Shown here: piece by piece, positions 10,196 to 18,919 of the stretch
Numbering within the stretch: position 1 is the stretch's first letter
Layout of the letters: every line of letters begins with the position of its first letter
NCBI GenBank assembly: GCA_028279305.1
Contig: JANQOA010000249.1
Span: 1 to 32,928, forward strand
DNA length: 32,928 bases
Reading direction: 5' to 3'
DNA from: Pseudomonadales bacterium
GTDB taxonomy: Bacteria > Pseudomonadota > Gammaproteobacteria > Pseudomonadales > Azotimanducaceae
The notes under the pieces: model-generated
Databases searched by the model: none
What the model saw: only the letters and a program-made list of their open reading frames with translations
Told to the model about the DNA's origin: nothing
Position numbers and translations under genes: made by a program

Positions 10196-11307
10196 TACAC
10201 CATCACTGGGCCGTCGCTGGGCGCGTCGTGGGCGCCGGGGTGGGCGCGGCGGGACAGGTCCGGGTCGATGGACAGAAAACGGTACTGGCCGTCTTCATGC
10301 AGGCTGCGCTGGATGCGGTTGCGGTGAATCAGCAGGTGAACATGAGCAATGGCTTCACCCAGGGCCATCATCATCTGGCGCGGATCCAACTCGCGGGCGA
10401 ACAGCACCGGCAGCAGATCTTTGGCGACCTTGGGTTCGACACAGGCTTCCTCAATCGCCAGCATGCGGTCGTCGTGATGACTGATCAGGCCGCGCAGACG
10501 TTCGCGCACGCCGTAGAAAGGCAGGTTGTGGGCCGGCAGCACAAATGTGTCCGCCGGCACGGCGAGGAATTTGTCGTGGGAATCCATCCAGTCCTTCAGC
10601 GGATTGGCGTTCGGCTCGGTGGGATGCACGCTGACGTTGGAGGTGATGATGGGCAGAATCTGGTCGCCGGAGATCATGATTTTTAACGCTGCGCAGTATA
10701 GACAGGCATGTTCGGGGGAGTGGCCGGAGCCCACCACCACGCGCCAGTCGTGTTTGCCGATGGTGATAATCTGCCCGTCCACCAGCCGCTCGTAGCCGGC
10801 CGGCATGGTGGGCATGGACATGCCCTCGGAAGAGCGTTGTTCCCACATCTTAGCCAGTTGCACCAGGTAGTCTGCGGGCATGCCGGCGCGGGTATAAAAC
10901 TCCTGGCCCAGCCACGAAGAGTGGTGCGAGGGCGCGCTGTTGGCAAAAGAACGGGCCTGGTAGTACTCCGCCCGGGTCATGTACAGCGGGCACTTGAAGT
11001 GTTCGGTGATCATCGCGGACTGACCGATATGATCGGGGTGCATATGGGTGCAGATCACGCCGATGACCGGCTTCCCGCCCAGCGCCGAGGCAAAAATTTC
11101 GTGCCAGACGGCTGCCGTTTCGCCGTTGCTGAGGCCGGTATCCACCACGTACCAGCCGGTCTCGTCTTCCAGCAGATACAGGTTGATGTGGCTCAGGGAA
11201 CCCGGCATCGGCATGGTCAGCCAATGCACCCCGTCCGCCAGCTCTATGGTGGTGCCGGGTTCCGGGTGCTCCGCATGAGGATAACTGAGATTATTTTCTT
11301 CATTCAT
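10195..11307 (-). CDS. Metallo-beta-lactamase-fold hydrolase
   Basis: Dinuclear-metal hydrolase of 370 residues. The metal site is visible as HMHPDH (His88, His90, Asp92, His93), His196 in SGHSPEH, Asp215 in SGDQILP and His260 in LPAHNLPF. The C-terminal 90 or so residues form a helical tail (LGEAIAHVHLLIHRN) like the winged-helix addition of the BLACT/LACTB2-type thioesterase and hydrolase group. The substrate is unknown; a thioester or lactone would fit. The ATG at 11305-11307 has no Shine-Dalgarno sequence, and a TATACT box (minus strand, 11321-11316) sits only 8 nt before it, so a leaderless transcript is possible. It diverges from the acyl-CoA dehydrogenase across 82 nt. Confidence 0.9.
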   Translation of the reverse strand: MNEENNLSYPHAEHPEPGTTIELADGVHWLTMPMPGSLSHINLYLLEDETGWYVVDTGLSNGETAAVWHEIFASALGGKPVIGVICTHMHPDHIGQSAMITEHFKCPLYMTRAEYYQARSFANSAPSHHSSWLGQEFYTRAGMPADYLVQLAKMWEQRSSEGMSMPTMPAGYERLVDGQIITIGKHDWRVVVGSGHSPEHACLYCAALKIMISGDQILPIITSNVSVHPTEPNANPLKDWMDSHDKFLAVPADTFVLPAHNLPFYGVRERLRGLISHHDDRMLAIEEACVEPKVAKDLLPVLFARELDPRQMMMALGEAIAHVHLLIHRNRIQRSLHEDGQYRFLSIDPDLSRRAHPGAHDAPSDGPVMV

Positions 11308-11389
11308 AACCCGACAGTATAACCCATGAATAGTAGCGGCCTCATGAAGGGCTCTGATAGATTAATGACGAGATCCAGGGAGAACTGTC

Positions 11390-12646
11390 ATGGCCATGAA
11401 TATAAAACCCATCCCCACGCTGGATGACGAAGTAAACGAAATCCGGCTGGCGACCGCGGAGATCGTCAACCAGGAAATATTGCCGAACGAAGCCAGATTG
11501 TGGGGTTGGATGTCCGACAGCGCCAACGCGCCCAACGAAGTCAAGGAAGAAGCCAAAGCCCTGCGGCTGGAAATCCAGGGCAAGGTCAAACAGGCCAACC
11601 TGTGGGCACCCCACCTGCCTCCCGAGTTCGGCGGCATGGGCCTGTCGTTTCTGCAGCATGCCTATATGAATGAGATTCTCGCCTACAGCCCGGGGGCTGC
11701 TTCGCTGTTCGGTGTTGTTGCACCGAACTCTGGGAATCAGAAAATTCTGGTCAAATACGGTTCCCCGGAGCAGCACGAAAAGTGGCTGAAACCCCTGACC
11801 GAAGGCACCATGCAGTCCGGTTTTTCCATGACCGAGCCGCATAATCCGGGTTCGGACCCCCGCTCGCTGACCACCCGCGCGGTGCTCGAGGGTGACGAAT
11901 GGGTGATTAACGGCCACAAGTGGTTTACCTCCAACGGCCACGCGGCGGATTTCTATATTGTCATGTGCCGCACCGCGGACCCGGCTGATCCCCAGGGTGC
12001 CAACGAAAAGATGACTCAGATCATCGTGCCGAAAAACACCCCCGGGGTGAATATCGTGCGCGGGGTGCCGGTGTGGGGCAAAGCCAGCAGCCACTGTGAG
12101 ATCATTTATGACAATGTGCGGGTACCCAAGGAAAACCAGTTGGGCCGTACCGGTACCGGCCACCAGGCGGCCCAGGACAGGCTCGGCGCCGGCCGTGTTT
12201 ATCACTGCATGAACTCTATCGGCTCCATGTGGCGGGCCTTTGATCTGATGATCGAGCGCTTGACCACAAGGGAAGTGCACGGCGGTGAAAAACTGGAAGA
12301 AAAGCAGTTTATGCAGGGTTTTATAGCTGAAAGTTATATGGACATCCAATCCGCGCGGCTTATGACCATCCACTGCGCGGAAAAAATGGAAATCGGCGCG
12401 GATCCGCGCACCGACATTTCGGCGATCAAAATTTTTGTCCCGGCGGCTTATCACCGGGTGGTGGACCGCGCGATTCAGGTGTGGGGGGCGGCCGGTGTTT
12501 CCGGCGATCTGCCGCTTGCAGGCATGTACCAGGGGGCGCGCACGCTGCGGCTGGCGGACGGGCCCGATGAAGTGCATAAGATCCTGATTGCCAAGCTGAT
12601 TCTGCGCCGCTACCACAGCGGTGAAAGTTGGGATTTTGGCAACTGA
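11390..12646 (+). CDS. Acyl-CoA dehydrogenase (ACAD10/11-like)
   Basis: FAD enzyme that introduces the alpha-beta double bond into an acyl-CoA, 418 residues. Recognisable parts are PPEFGGMGL, the SGFSMTEPHNPGSDP flavin-side motif, WVINGHKWFTSNG, and the C-terminal QVWGAAGVSGD and LADGPDEVHK, the last typical of the ACAD10/11 branch. The Glu of GPDEVH is a conserved position. CAGGGAG lies about 7 nt before the ATG. The gene is followed after 15 nt by a desaturase gene, so the two probably act on lipids in one operon. The minus-strand frame opposite is long but is only a shadow. Confidence 0.95.
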   Translation: MAMNIKPIPTLDDEVNEIRLATAEIVNQEILPNEARLWGWMSDSANAPNEVKEEAKALRLEIQGKVKQANLWAPHLPPEFGGMGLSFLQHAYMNEILAYSPGAASLFGVVAPNSGNQKILVKYGSPEQHEKWLKPLTEGTMQSGFSMTEPHNPGSDPRSLTTRAVLEGDEWVINGHKWFTSNGHAADFYIVMCRTADPADPQGANEKMTQIIVPKNTPGVNIVRGVPVWGKASSHCEIIYDNVRVPKENQLGRTGTGHQAAQDRLGAGRVYHCMNSIGSMWRAFDLMIERLTTREVHGGEKLEEKQFMQGFIAESYMDIQSARLMTIHCAEKMEIGADPRTDISAIKIFVPAAYHRVVDRAIQVWGAAGVSGDLPLAGMYQGARTLRLADGPDEVHKILIAKLILRRYHSGESWDFGN

Positions 12647-12661
12647 TGATAAAATAATGCC

Positions 12662-13588
12662 ATGACAGCCACCCTGCAAAGGCCCCGGGATTTCTTTACG
12701 GATGAAGAAATAGGCTACCTGCGCACCCTGTCCCCCTGGCGGGCGACCTGGGCGCTGGTGCATTGCTGGGGCGTCATCCTGCTGACCTGGGTGGTGGTGG
12801 GGATCTGGACCAATCCGCTGACGGTGTTCCTGGGTATCCTCATCATCGGCGCGCGCCAGCTGGGGTTGGGTGTACTGTCCCACGACGGGGCTCACTTCAC
12901 GCTGTTCAACAACCGCCGGCTCAACGACTGGGTGTCGGAATGGGTGCTGAGCCGGCCGTTTACCAGCGGCACCATAGACGGGTACCGCAAATACCACCTG
13001 CATCACCACGCGCACACCCAGCAGCCGGAAGACCCGGACCTGCACCTGTCACGGCCGTTTCCCATCAGTAAAGCGTCTTTCCGGCGCAAAGTCTGGCGCG
13101 ACTTGAGCGGCCAGACCGGCTGGAAACAGTACAGTGCCATGTTCAGGGACGGTTTTAAGGGTGACACCCGCCTGCAGGCGCTGCGCAATGGCTGGCGGCG
13201 CTTCGGCGGTAACATCGTACTTAACCTGCTGTTGCTGCTGGGTTTCACATTGGCCGGCAAGTGGTATCTGTACCTTCTGCTGTGGTGGGTGCCGGCGCTC
13301 ACCTGGAACCGCTTTATCACCCGCCTGCGCAATATCGGCGAACACGCCGCGGTGCCGGACGATAACGACCGCCTGCGCAATACCCGCACCATTGAGGCCT
13401 CGTGGCTGGAGCGCGCGCTGGTGGCACCGTACGGGGTAAACTACCATCTGGAGCATCATCTGATTGTTAATTGCCCCTTCTATAAACTGAAGCGGGCCCA
13501 TCAGATGCTGTTGGATAAAGGGCTGGCGGAGCGGATGGAATTGCGGCGCGGCTACCGGGATATGCTGGCGGTAGCGGTGCCGGGCTGA
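12662..13588 (+). CDS. Fatty acid desaturase family membrane protein
   Basis: Membrane di-iron desaturase or hydroxylase of 308 residues. All three histidine boxes are present: HDGAH at 74-78, HLHHHAH at 112-118 and HLEHH at 262-266, with hydrophobic spans at about 31-72 and 185-215. These give the eight-His di-iron site of the FA_desaturase family. Whether it acts on a fatty acyl chain, a sterol-like lipid or a carotenoid cannot be told. It follows the acyl-CoA dehydrogenase closely (15 nt) and is likely in the same transcript; GATAAAATA precedes the ATG without a clear ribosome site. Confidence 0.92.
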   Translation: MTATLQRPRDFFTDEEIGYLRTLSPWRATWALVHCWGVILLTWVVVGIWTNPLTVFLGILIIGARQLGLGVLSHDGAHFTLFNNRRLNDWVSEWVLSRPFTSGTIDGYRKYHLHHHAHTQQPEDPDLHLSRPFPISKASFRRKVWRDLSGQTGWKQYSAMFRDGFKGDTRLQALRNGWRRFGGNIVLNLLLLLGFTLAGKWYLYLLLWWVPALTWNRFITRLRNIGEHAAVPDDNDRLRNTRTIEASWLERALVAPYGVNYHLEHHLIVNCPFYKLKRAHQMLLDKGLAERMELRRGYRDMLAVAVPG

Positions 13589-13630
13589 AACCCGTCAGGG
13601 GAATTCGGGACAGGGTAACGGGGGAGGACC

Positions 13631-14128
13631 ATGCCGCGACTGAGCGACGCGGAAAGGGATAAGTTTCTCAGCGAACCGGGGGTGCTGATGCGCATCTCCG
13701 TGGTGCGCGGGGACGGCAGCCCGCTGGTGACACCCATCTGGTTCATCCATGAAGATGAGGCGATTTACTTCACGCCGCGGCAAAAGTCGGAATGGTTTGC
13801 CTGCCTGCGCCGTGACCCGCGGGTGGCGCTGTGTATCGACGAGCAACCGTTGCCTTACCGGAAGGTGTTGCTGGAAGGCAGCGCGGAGCTGGTGCACGAC
13901 GTTGGTGAAGATGACATCTGGCGCGACCGCTACCGCCGTATTGCCCGGCGTTATGTGGATGCTGAAGGGGCGGAAGCCTACGTGCAGAACACCATCAATC
14001 AGCCGCGCGGACTGTACCGCCTGCCGCTGGCCGCGGCCCGGGTCACCACCTGGCGCATGCCGCTGGAGAATGAAGACGGCATGGGCATCTGGCACAACCG
14101 CTACTATCAGCCGGGGACGCGGTTCTGA
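13631..14128 (+). CDS. PPOX-family flavin/F420-binding oxidoreductase
   Basis: A 165-residue split-beta-barrel protein of the pyridoxamine-phosphate-oxidase-like superfamily. Visible family features are the opening helix plus strand (LSDAERDKFLSEPGVLMRIS), DGSPLVTPIWFIHEDEAIYF, then PRVALCIDEQPLPYRKVLLEGSAEL. Relatives use FMN, F420 or haem; the sequence alone does not decide, but F420 is plausible because fbiC and an LLM oxidoreductase lie nearby. GGGGGAGGACC precedes the ATG, a strong ribosome site. The TGA overlaps the ATG of the zinc-ribbon gene, so the two are coupled. Confidence 0.85.
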   Translation: MPRLSDAERDKFLSEPGVLMRISVVRGDGSPLVTPIWFIHEDEAIYFTPRQKSEWFACLRRDPRVALCIDEQPLPYRKVLLEGSAELVHDVGEDDIWRDRYRRIARRYVDAEGAEAYVQNTINQPRGLYRLPLAAARVTTWRMPLENEDGMGIWHNRYYQPGTRF

Positions 14129-14514
14129 TGCGCTGCCCCAAGTGTCCAGGCGTGTTGGAGACCCACACTTACGGGCGCAAGATTACGGTGCACCGGTGCG
14201 ACCATTGCCACGGCTTATTCTGCAAACCCGACGTGCTGCTGGAAATGAAACGCGAGTGGATGTCGGAAATTGTGCTGGATTCCGGTGACGCTAAAATCGG
14301 CCGGCAGTATAACGAGCTGGACAATATCTCCTGTCCCGACTGCGCGGTGCCCATGGATAAGGTGTTCGATAAACACCAGACCCACATCTGGTACGAAAGC
14401 TGCGCCCAGTGTGAAGGCATGTTTTTCGACGCAGGTGAGTTTTCCGACCTGAAATACGATACCTTGATGGACCGGGTACGCGACTTTGTTAAGGGGCGGC
14501 GCCCGGATACCTGA
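14128..14514 (+). CDS. Double zinc-ribbon protein (zf-TFIIB type)
   Basis: A 128-residue protein with two TFIIB-like zinc ribbons: Cys3/Cys6 with Cys24/Cys27, and Cys69/Cys72 with Cys92/Cys95 (CPKC, CDHC, CPDC, CAQC). Each second knuckle is followed by the family hallmark, a small glycine turn and aromatic residues (HGLF, EGMFF), then DAGEF. No enzymatic residues are apparent; a metal-binding or protein-partner role is likely, but function is unknown in the family. The start overlaps the stop of the PPOX gene (TGATG), which makes a functional pairing likely. Confidence 0.88.
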   Translation: MRCPKCPGVLETHTYGRKITVHRCDHCHGLFCKPDVLLEMKREWMSEIVLDSGDAKIGRQYNELDNISCPDCAVPMDKVFDKHQTHIWYESCAQCEGMFFDAGEFSDLKYDTLMDRVRDFVKGRRPDT

Positions 14515-14558
14515 GGGTCAGGGTTCTGAGTTCAAGGATGTTGCGGCCAGACTTCTGT

Positions 14559-15623
14559 TTAAACCTGTCTCTGTAACATACGCGCCGCAACGAGATAACA
14601 GATGACAATGGGAATGCTCACCCCCAGCCAGGCCGGCAGGTCAAATACAATGGCGGCGGGGGCGAACAGGTCCTGCAGATATTTGAATCCCAGACCGGCA
14701 AAAATGCCGATGGTGACCCTGAAGCTGGCGCTGGCCTCACGCAGCGGGCCCAGCACCGCGGCCAGCGCAAAAGCACATAGACCGATGTACGACAGCGGTT
14801 TCAACAGCCGGCTCCAGAATGCAATCTGGTGGGTGGTGACGTTCTCCTGGTCGGAGTAAGTGATCTGTTGGAACAGCGCGGCCAGGGACATTTTGTCCGG
14901 GTCCAGAAAGGCGCTGGAAGCTAACAGCTCCGGGTTGATTTCATTCTCCCACACCCACACGTTCTTGTGCTCCGTTACGGTACCCTCGGCGGTGAATTCG
15001 GTGTGGGTGGTGTTGCTGAAAAACCATTGCCTGCTGAGAGGGTCGTAGGCGCCTTTTTCCGCGGTGATGGTGCGTTGCAGGTTGCGCCGGTCATCCACCT
15101 GGTACTGGGTGACGCCCCAGATATCGCCGTTGGCGTCGATGGCCTGCACGCGCATGTAGAGGTTGTCGATGCGCATCCACAGACCCACCTCAACGCCCTG
15201 CTCGCCGGCCCCGAACTGTGCCTGGATTTTCTGCGTTTCCGCGGTGCGGTCGGTGTTGGGGGCCACCCACTCGGCCACCAGGATGTTCAGCGCCACCCAT
15301 AACAGCAGACTGGGTGCCAGCGCCAGCAGAATGCGGAAAGGAGATAAACCGGCAGCGCGCATGGCGGTGAGTTCGTGGGTTTCGGCAAAACGCCCCAGGG
15401 TCACCAGGTAGCCCAGAAACACCCCGTAAACCAGCACTTCATCCAGGCGGCGCGGGATGGTGGCCATTATGAAAGACACGGAATCCATGAAGCCGTAGGT
15501 GGCTTCGGTTTCATCCAGTTCCTCATACAGGCCAAACAGCGACACCAGGCTCAGCAATGCGGCCACAATCACAAAAATGGTCAGATTGGCCTGTTTAATC
15601 AGGTAACGGTTCAGGGTTTTCAC
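14559..15623 (-). CDS. lptG: Lipopolysaccharide export permease LptG
   Basis: Inner-membrane permease of the LptB2FG transporter that extracts lipopolysaccharide and passes it to LptC. The 354-residue length matches the family (about 360). Layout is as expected: an N-terminal TM pair (about 10-30 and 60-80), AETHELTAMRAAGLSPF coupling helix at about 80-96, TM3, a periplasmic beta-jellyroll at about 130-260 (WMRIDNLYMRVQAID, QWFFSNTTHTEF), then three C-terminal helices with LGPLREASASFRVTIGI and FGLKY-like residues. The start is GTG. lptF, which usually precedes lptG in gammaproteobacteria, is absent; upstream is an aminotransferase gene. LptG rather than LptF is chosen from overall resemblance and is fairly sure. 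Confidence 0.9.
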   Translation of the reverse strand: MKTLNRYLIKQANLTIFVIVAALLSLVSLFGLYEELDETEATYGFMDSVSFIMATIPRRLDEVLVYGVFLGYLVTLGRFAETHELTAMRAAGLSPFRILLALAPSLLLWVALNILVAEWVAPNTDRTAETQKIQAQFGAGEQGVEVGLWMRIDNLYMRVQAIDANGDIWGVTQYQVDDRRNLQRTITAEKGAYDPLSRQWFFSNTTHTEFTAEGTVTEHKNVWVWENEINPELLASSAFLDPDKMSLAALFQQITYSDQENVTTHQIAFWSRLLKPLSYIGLCAFALAAVLGPLREASASFRVTIGIFAGLGFKYLQDLFAPAAIVFDLPAWLGVSIPIVICYLVAARMLQRQV

Positions 15624-15679
15624 GTACGCGGCGGCAAGCTGATATATCTGCGCGGGGCTGAATTGGCGCCAGAGTATCT

Positions 15680-16837
15680 TTAGTCGAACAGAGTTTCAAA
15701 CTGCCGCGGTTCGTTGCTGGTGCGGGCTTCGCGGATGCAGCGCGCCAGCACCGGTATGCCGGCTTCGATCTGTTGTTCGGTGAGGTGCCCGAACGCCAGC
15801 CGCAGGTAGGGTTTATTGCGGTTGGCGTAATGGAAAGAAACACCGGGCAGGTAGTTCACACCGTTCTGCTGAGCCAGCTCATAGAGTTTAGGCCGGTCGG
15901 TGTCGTCCGGCACCCGCACCCAGATGAACAAACCTCCCGCGGGGGTGGACCAGGTGCAGATGTCATCCAGGGTTTCGCGCAGGCCGCTGAGGGTGAGGTC
16001 ACGTTTGTTGTGCAGCACCGGATTGGTGACGCCGGCGTGTTCGCTGATACCGTTTTTGTAAAACTCCGCGGCAATGGCGGCGGCCAGGTAGTTGCTGCCG
16101 GCATCGTGGCGCCGCGCCAGAATCTTTTCCAGCATGGGAGGGCGGGCATAGACATAGCCCAGGCGGAAACCGGGGGCGAGAATTTTCGACAGCGAACCCA
16201 GATAGATGTGGTTGGGATTGTTGTCCAGCGCAAAGACAGCGGGCTCGATGTCACCTTCGTAGTGCACGTCCGCGTAACAGTTGTCTTCAATGATGGGGAC
16301 CTGATAACGGGCCGCCAGTTCAATCATCTGGCTGCGGCGGGCTGCCGGCATGTTAAAGCCGGTGGGATTCTGGTAGGTGCTGATGGCGTAGATGAACTTC
16401 GGACGGCGGCCTTCCCGCTCCAGCCGCGCTAACTCTTCTTCCATATGCTCAATGCGCATGCCGCCCTCGTCGAGGCGGATGCCAACCATTTCCAGCTTCA
16501 GACTGCGGTAGGCACTGAGGGTGCCCGGATAAGAAAACTCTTCCACCAGCACGGTGTCACCCTTGTCTTCCTGCAGGGCTTCAGCGGTGAGGGTAACCGC
16601 CTGCATGGAGCCGTTGGTCAGCACCAGGTGGTCAGGGTCGATCTCCACGCCTTCGCGCTCACCCTCGCGCCGCACCATGGCCCGGCGCAGACCGGCGTGG
16701 CCCAACCCGCCGGGATACTGGGTGAGTTCCTCCGCCTGCTCTTCGATCACCTTAACCGCTGCCGCCTGCAAGGCAGCGGCGGGAAATGTGCTGGGGTCCG
16801 AACGGCCGGTGCCGAAATCGTAGAGTATGTCTGCCAT
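15680..16837 (-). CDS. PLP-dependent aminotransferase (fold type I, LysN/MocR-like)
   Basis: Transfers an amino group using pyridoxal phosphate; 385 residues. Lys218 in YLGSLSKILAPGFRLGY is the Schiff-base lysine; Asn157 in QNPTG and Asp185 in EDNCYAD contact the cofactor, and TNGSMQA at 74-80 supplies the phosphate-binding turn. The set resembles 2-aminoadipate / aromatic aminotransferases related to the C-terminal domain of MocR regulators, but no DNA-binding domain is present. AAGGAAAA lies before the ATG. It follows the TIM-barrel isomerase gene by 31 nt, so they are probably cotranscribed. The true amino donor cannot be told. Confidence 0.92.
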   Translation of the reverse strand: MADILYDFGTGRSDPSTFPAAALQAAAVKVIEEQAEELTQYPGGLGHAGLRRAMVRREGEREGVEIDPDHLVLTNGSMQAVTLTAEALQEDKGDTVLVEEFSYPGTLSAYRSLKLEMVGIRLDEGGMRIEHMEEELARLEREGRRPKFIYAISTYQNPTGFNMPAARRSQMIELAARYQVPIIEDNCYADVHYEGDIEPAVFALDNNPNHIYLGSLSKILAPGFRLGYVYARPPMLEKILARRHDAGSNYLAAAIAAEFYKNGISEHAGVTNPVLHNKRDLTLSGLRETLDDICTWSTPAGGLFIWVRVPDDTDRPKLYELAQQNGVNYLPGVSFHYANRNKPYLRLAFGHLTEQQIEAGIPVLARCIREARTSNEPRQFETLFD

Positions 16838-16868
16838 GTTGTTTTCCTTGTTCGCCCTGCCGGGCCGG

Positions 16869-17630
16869 TCAGGCCCGGCCGGACGCCAGGTTGTTGCCCG
16901 TCAGATAGGTGTAACTGTCCTCAACCGCGGTGAACATGCTGGTGTCACATTTGTCCAGTTCCACAATCAGCCACTCCAGGACGCTGTCATCCGCGGCGTT
17001 GATCACCGCGGGAATATCCATGCGCCCGCGGCCAACCGCCACGTTGGCGGCGCCGCTGACCAGCGGCCCGTCCTTAATGTGCAGCAGCGGACAGCGCCGC
17101 CGCACGCGTTGGACTTCCTGTTGCGGGTCGTTGTTGCCGAAGTTGGCTGCCCAATAGGTGTCTATTTCAAATTCCACCTCGGGCACGGCGTCCTGCAGCA
17201 GGTGGTAGGGGGTGTGCCCGTCCAGCGGCTCGAACTCCCAGAAGTGATTATGCAGAAACAGGGTCAGGTTGTGGGGTTTAAGAGCATCTACTAACCGTTG
17301 GGTTGTTTCTATACTGCGCTCAACCGCGGCGCGGTCTTTGAAATCCTCGGGCATAAAACCGCCGGCGGCGCGGCTCAGACCCAGCGCCTGGATCACGTCC
17401 ACCACTTCTTGAATACTGTCCGCCCGGTTGCTCCAGGGGTAATGGCTGGCCGCCACCCGCATGCCCAGATCTTCCACCTGCCGGCGGAACTGCTGCGGCG
17501 ACCTGCCGTACAGGTTAAAGGGTTCCACACCCTGATAGCCCATGGCGGCGACACGCTGCAGCACGTTGTCAAAGTTGTCCGCACTGTCGTCCCGCAGACT
17601 GTATAGCTGGACCGCGATGGGTGCAGGCAT
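16869..17630 (-). CDS. TIM-barrel sugar isomerase/epimerase (AP-endonuclease 2 family)
   Basis: A xylose-isomerase-like TIM barrel of 253 residues. The opening IAVQLYSLRDD is a signature of this family; metal-site residues are likely in LHNHFWEF, FEIDTYWAANFG, LLHIKDG and VEDSYTYL. Members isomerise or epimerise sugars or inositol-type keto compounds. The ATG is preceded by GGGAGGAG, a good ribosome site though with wide spacing. It is divergent from the Gfo/Idh/MocA gene across 65 nt, a typical pairing of isomerase and dehydrogenase in polyol catabolism. The substrate is unknown. Confidence 0.88.
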   Translation of the reverse strand: MPAPIAVQLYSLRDDSADNFDNVLQRVAAMGYQGVEPFNLYGRSPQQFRRQVEDLGMRVAASHYPWSNRADSIQEVVDVIQALGLSRAAGGFMPEDFKDRAAVERSIETTQRLVDALKPHNLTLFLHNHFWEFEPLDGHTPYHLLQDAVPEVEFEIDTYWAANFGNNDPQQEVQRVRRRCPLLHIKDGPLVSGAANVAVGRGRMDIPAVINAADDSVLEWLIVELDKCDTSMFTAVEDSYTYLTGNNLASGRA

Positions 17631-17695
17631 TTGCGCTCACTCTCCTCCCTTGGATAGGCTATCGTAGCCTGTATTGGGGTGGTGAGAAACTTTAG

Positions 17696-18850
17696 GTGGC
17701 AGTAACCGGCAAATTGAGGTTCGGCATGATCGGCGGCGGTGAAGGTGCCTTCATCGGCCAGGTGCACCGCATGGCGGCGGAATTGGATGGCATGGCGCAG
17801 CTATGCTGCGGAGCCTTTGCCGCCGAGGCGCAGCGCGCCAGACGCTCCGGCATGGAATTGTATGGGTTGCCGGCAGAGCGTTGTTACGGCAGTTTCGCCG
17901 AGATGTTTGCCGCGGAGCAGGCGCTGCCGGCGGCTCAGCGCATGCACTTTGTGATTATCGCAGCGCCCAATCATGTCCATTTTCCCGCCGCCCGGGCGGC
18001 GCTGGAAGCGGGTTTTAATGTAGTCTGCGACAAGCCCGTCACCCTGGATCTGGCCCAGGCGCTGGCGCTGCGGGATTTGCAGCGGCAACACAAACTGGAA
18101 TTTGCGGTGACCCACAACTACACCGGCTACCCCATGGTACGCGAGGCCAGAGCGCTGGTGGCGGCAGGCGCCCTGGGCCCCATCCGGCGGGTCGCCTGCG
18201 AGTATCTGCAGGGCTGGCTGGCGCAGCCGGCGGACAACAAGCAGGCAAACTGGCGCACGGACCCGGCACAGGCTGGTGCGGCAGGTTGTTTTGGAGATAT
18301 CGGCAGCCACGCGGAAAACCTGCTGAGTTATGTCAGCGGCCTGGCGATTGAACAGCTCTGCGCAGACCTCAGCACCTTTGTCAGCGGGCGCCGGCTGGAT
18401 GATGACGGCAATGTGCTGTTGCGCTTTCGCGGCGGCGCCCGGGGGGTTATCAGTGCCAGCCAGATTGCGGTGGGCCGGGAGAACGACTTGAGCCTGCAGA
18501 TTTACGGTGAACTGGGCGGCTTAAGCTGGCGTCAGAGTGACGCCAACAGCCTGACATTATACTGGCACGACCGGCCGCTGGAAATCCGCCGCAGCGGCGG
18601 CCCGGCAACATCACCTGCCGGCATGGCGGCAACCCGTCTGCCGGCCGGGCATCCTGAAGGTTACCTGGAGGCTTTTGCGCAGATTTACCGGGACTTTATC
18701 TGCACCCTGCAAGGCAAAGGGGCGGCGGACTTCCCGGGTCTGGCGGACGGCATTCGCGGTATGCGGTTTATCCAGCAGGTGGTGGCCAGTTCAGCCTCGG
18801 GCGGCTGCTGGCTGGATTTTGGCGGTGATGAAGACCTTATCAAGCAGTGA
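17696..18850 (+). CDS. Gfo/Idh/MocA-family NAD(P)-dependent oxidoreductase
   Basis: Dehydrogenase for a sugar, inositol or related polyol, 384 residues. The N-terminal Rossmann fold begins at LRFGMIGGGEGAFIGQVHR, a variant of GxGxxG. The conserved EKP of the family appears as Asp112-Lys113-Pro114. IIAAPNHVHFPAARAAL and GDIGSHAENLLSY (the catalytic His region) are also typical. The start appears to be GTG at 17696; the next in-frame ATG (17724) would delete the first strand of the Rossmann fold. It is the first gene of a three-gene plus-strand run with another isomerase and a dioxygenase. Confidence 0.93.
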   Translation: MAVTGKLRFGMIGGGEGAFIGQVHRMAAELDGMAQLCCGAFAAEAQRARRSGMELYGLPAERCYGSFAEMFAAEQALPAAQRMHFVIIAAPNHVHFPAARAALEAGFNVVCDKPVTLDLAQALALRDLQRQHKLEFAVTHNYTGYPMVREARALVAAGALGPIRRVACEYLQGWLAQPADNKQANWRTDPAQAGAAGCFGDIGSHAENLLSYVSGLAIEQLCADLSTFVSGRRLDDDGNVLLRFRGGARGVISASQIAVGRENDLSLQIYGELGGLSWRQSDANSLTLYWHDRPLEIRRSGGPATSPAGMAATRLPAGHPEGYLEAFAQIYRDFICTLQGKGAADFPGLADGIRGMRFIQQVVASSASGGCWLDFGGDEDLIKQ

Positions 18851-18919
18851 TCAATCGGGCCGCGCTGGCTGCAGCACGGTGCTGAAATTTGCGGAAATTT
18901 TGCAGAGGGTTTGCAGCAG

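Noticed and set aside
11342-13045. Long minus-strand open frame (567 codons) opposite the acyl-CoA dehydrogenase and desaturase
   Set aside because: It lies wholly over two well-recognised plus-strand genes, has low-complexity His/Arg/Gln-rich translation and no ribosome site. It is a high-GC antisense shadow.
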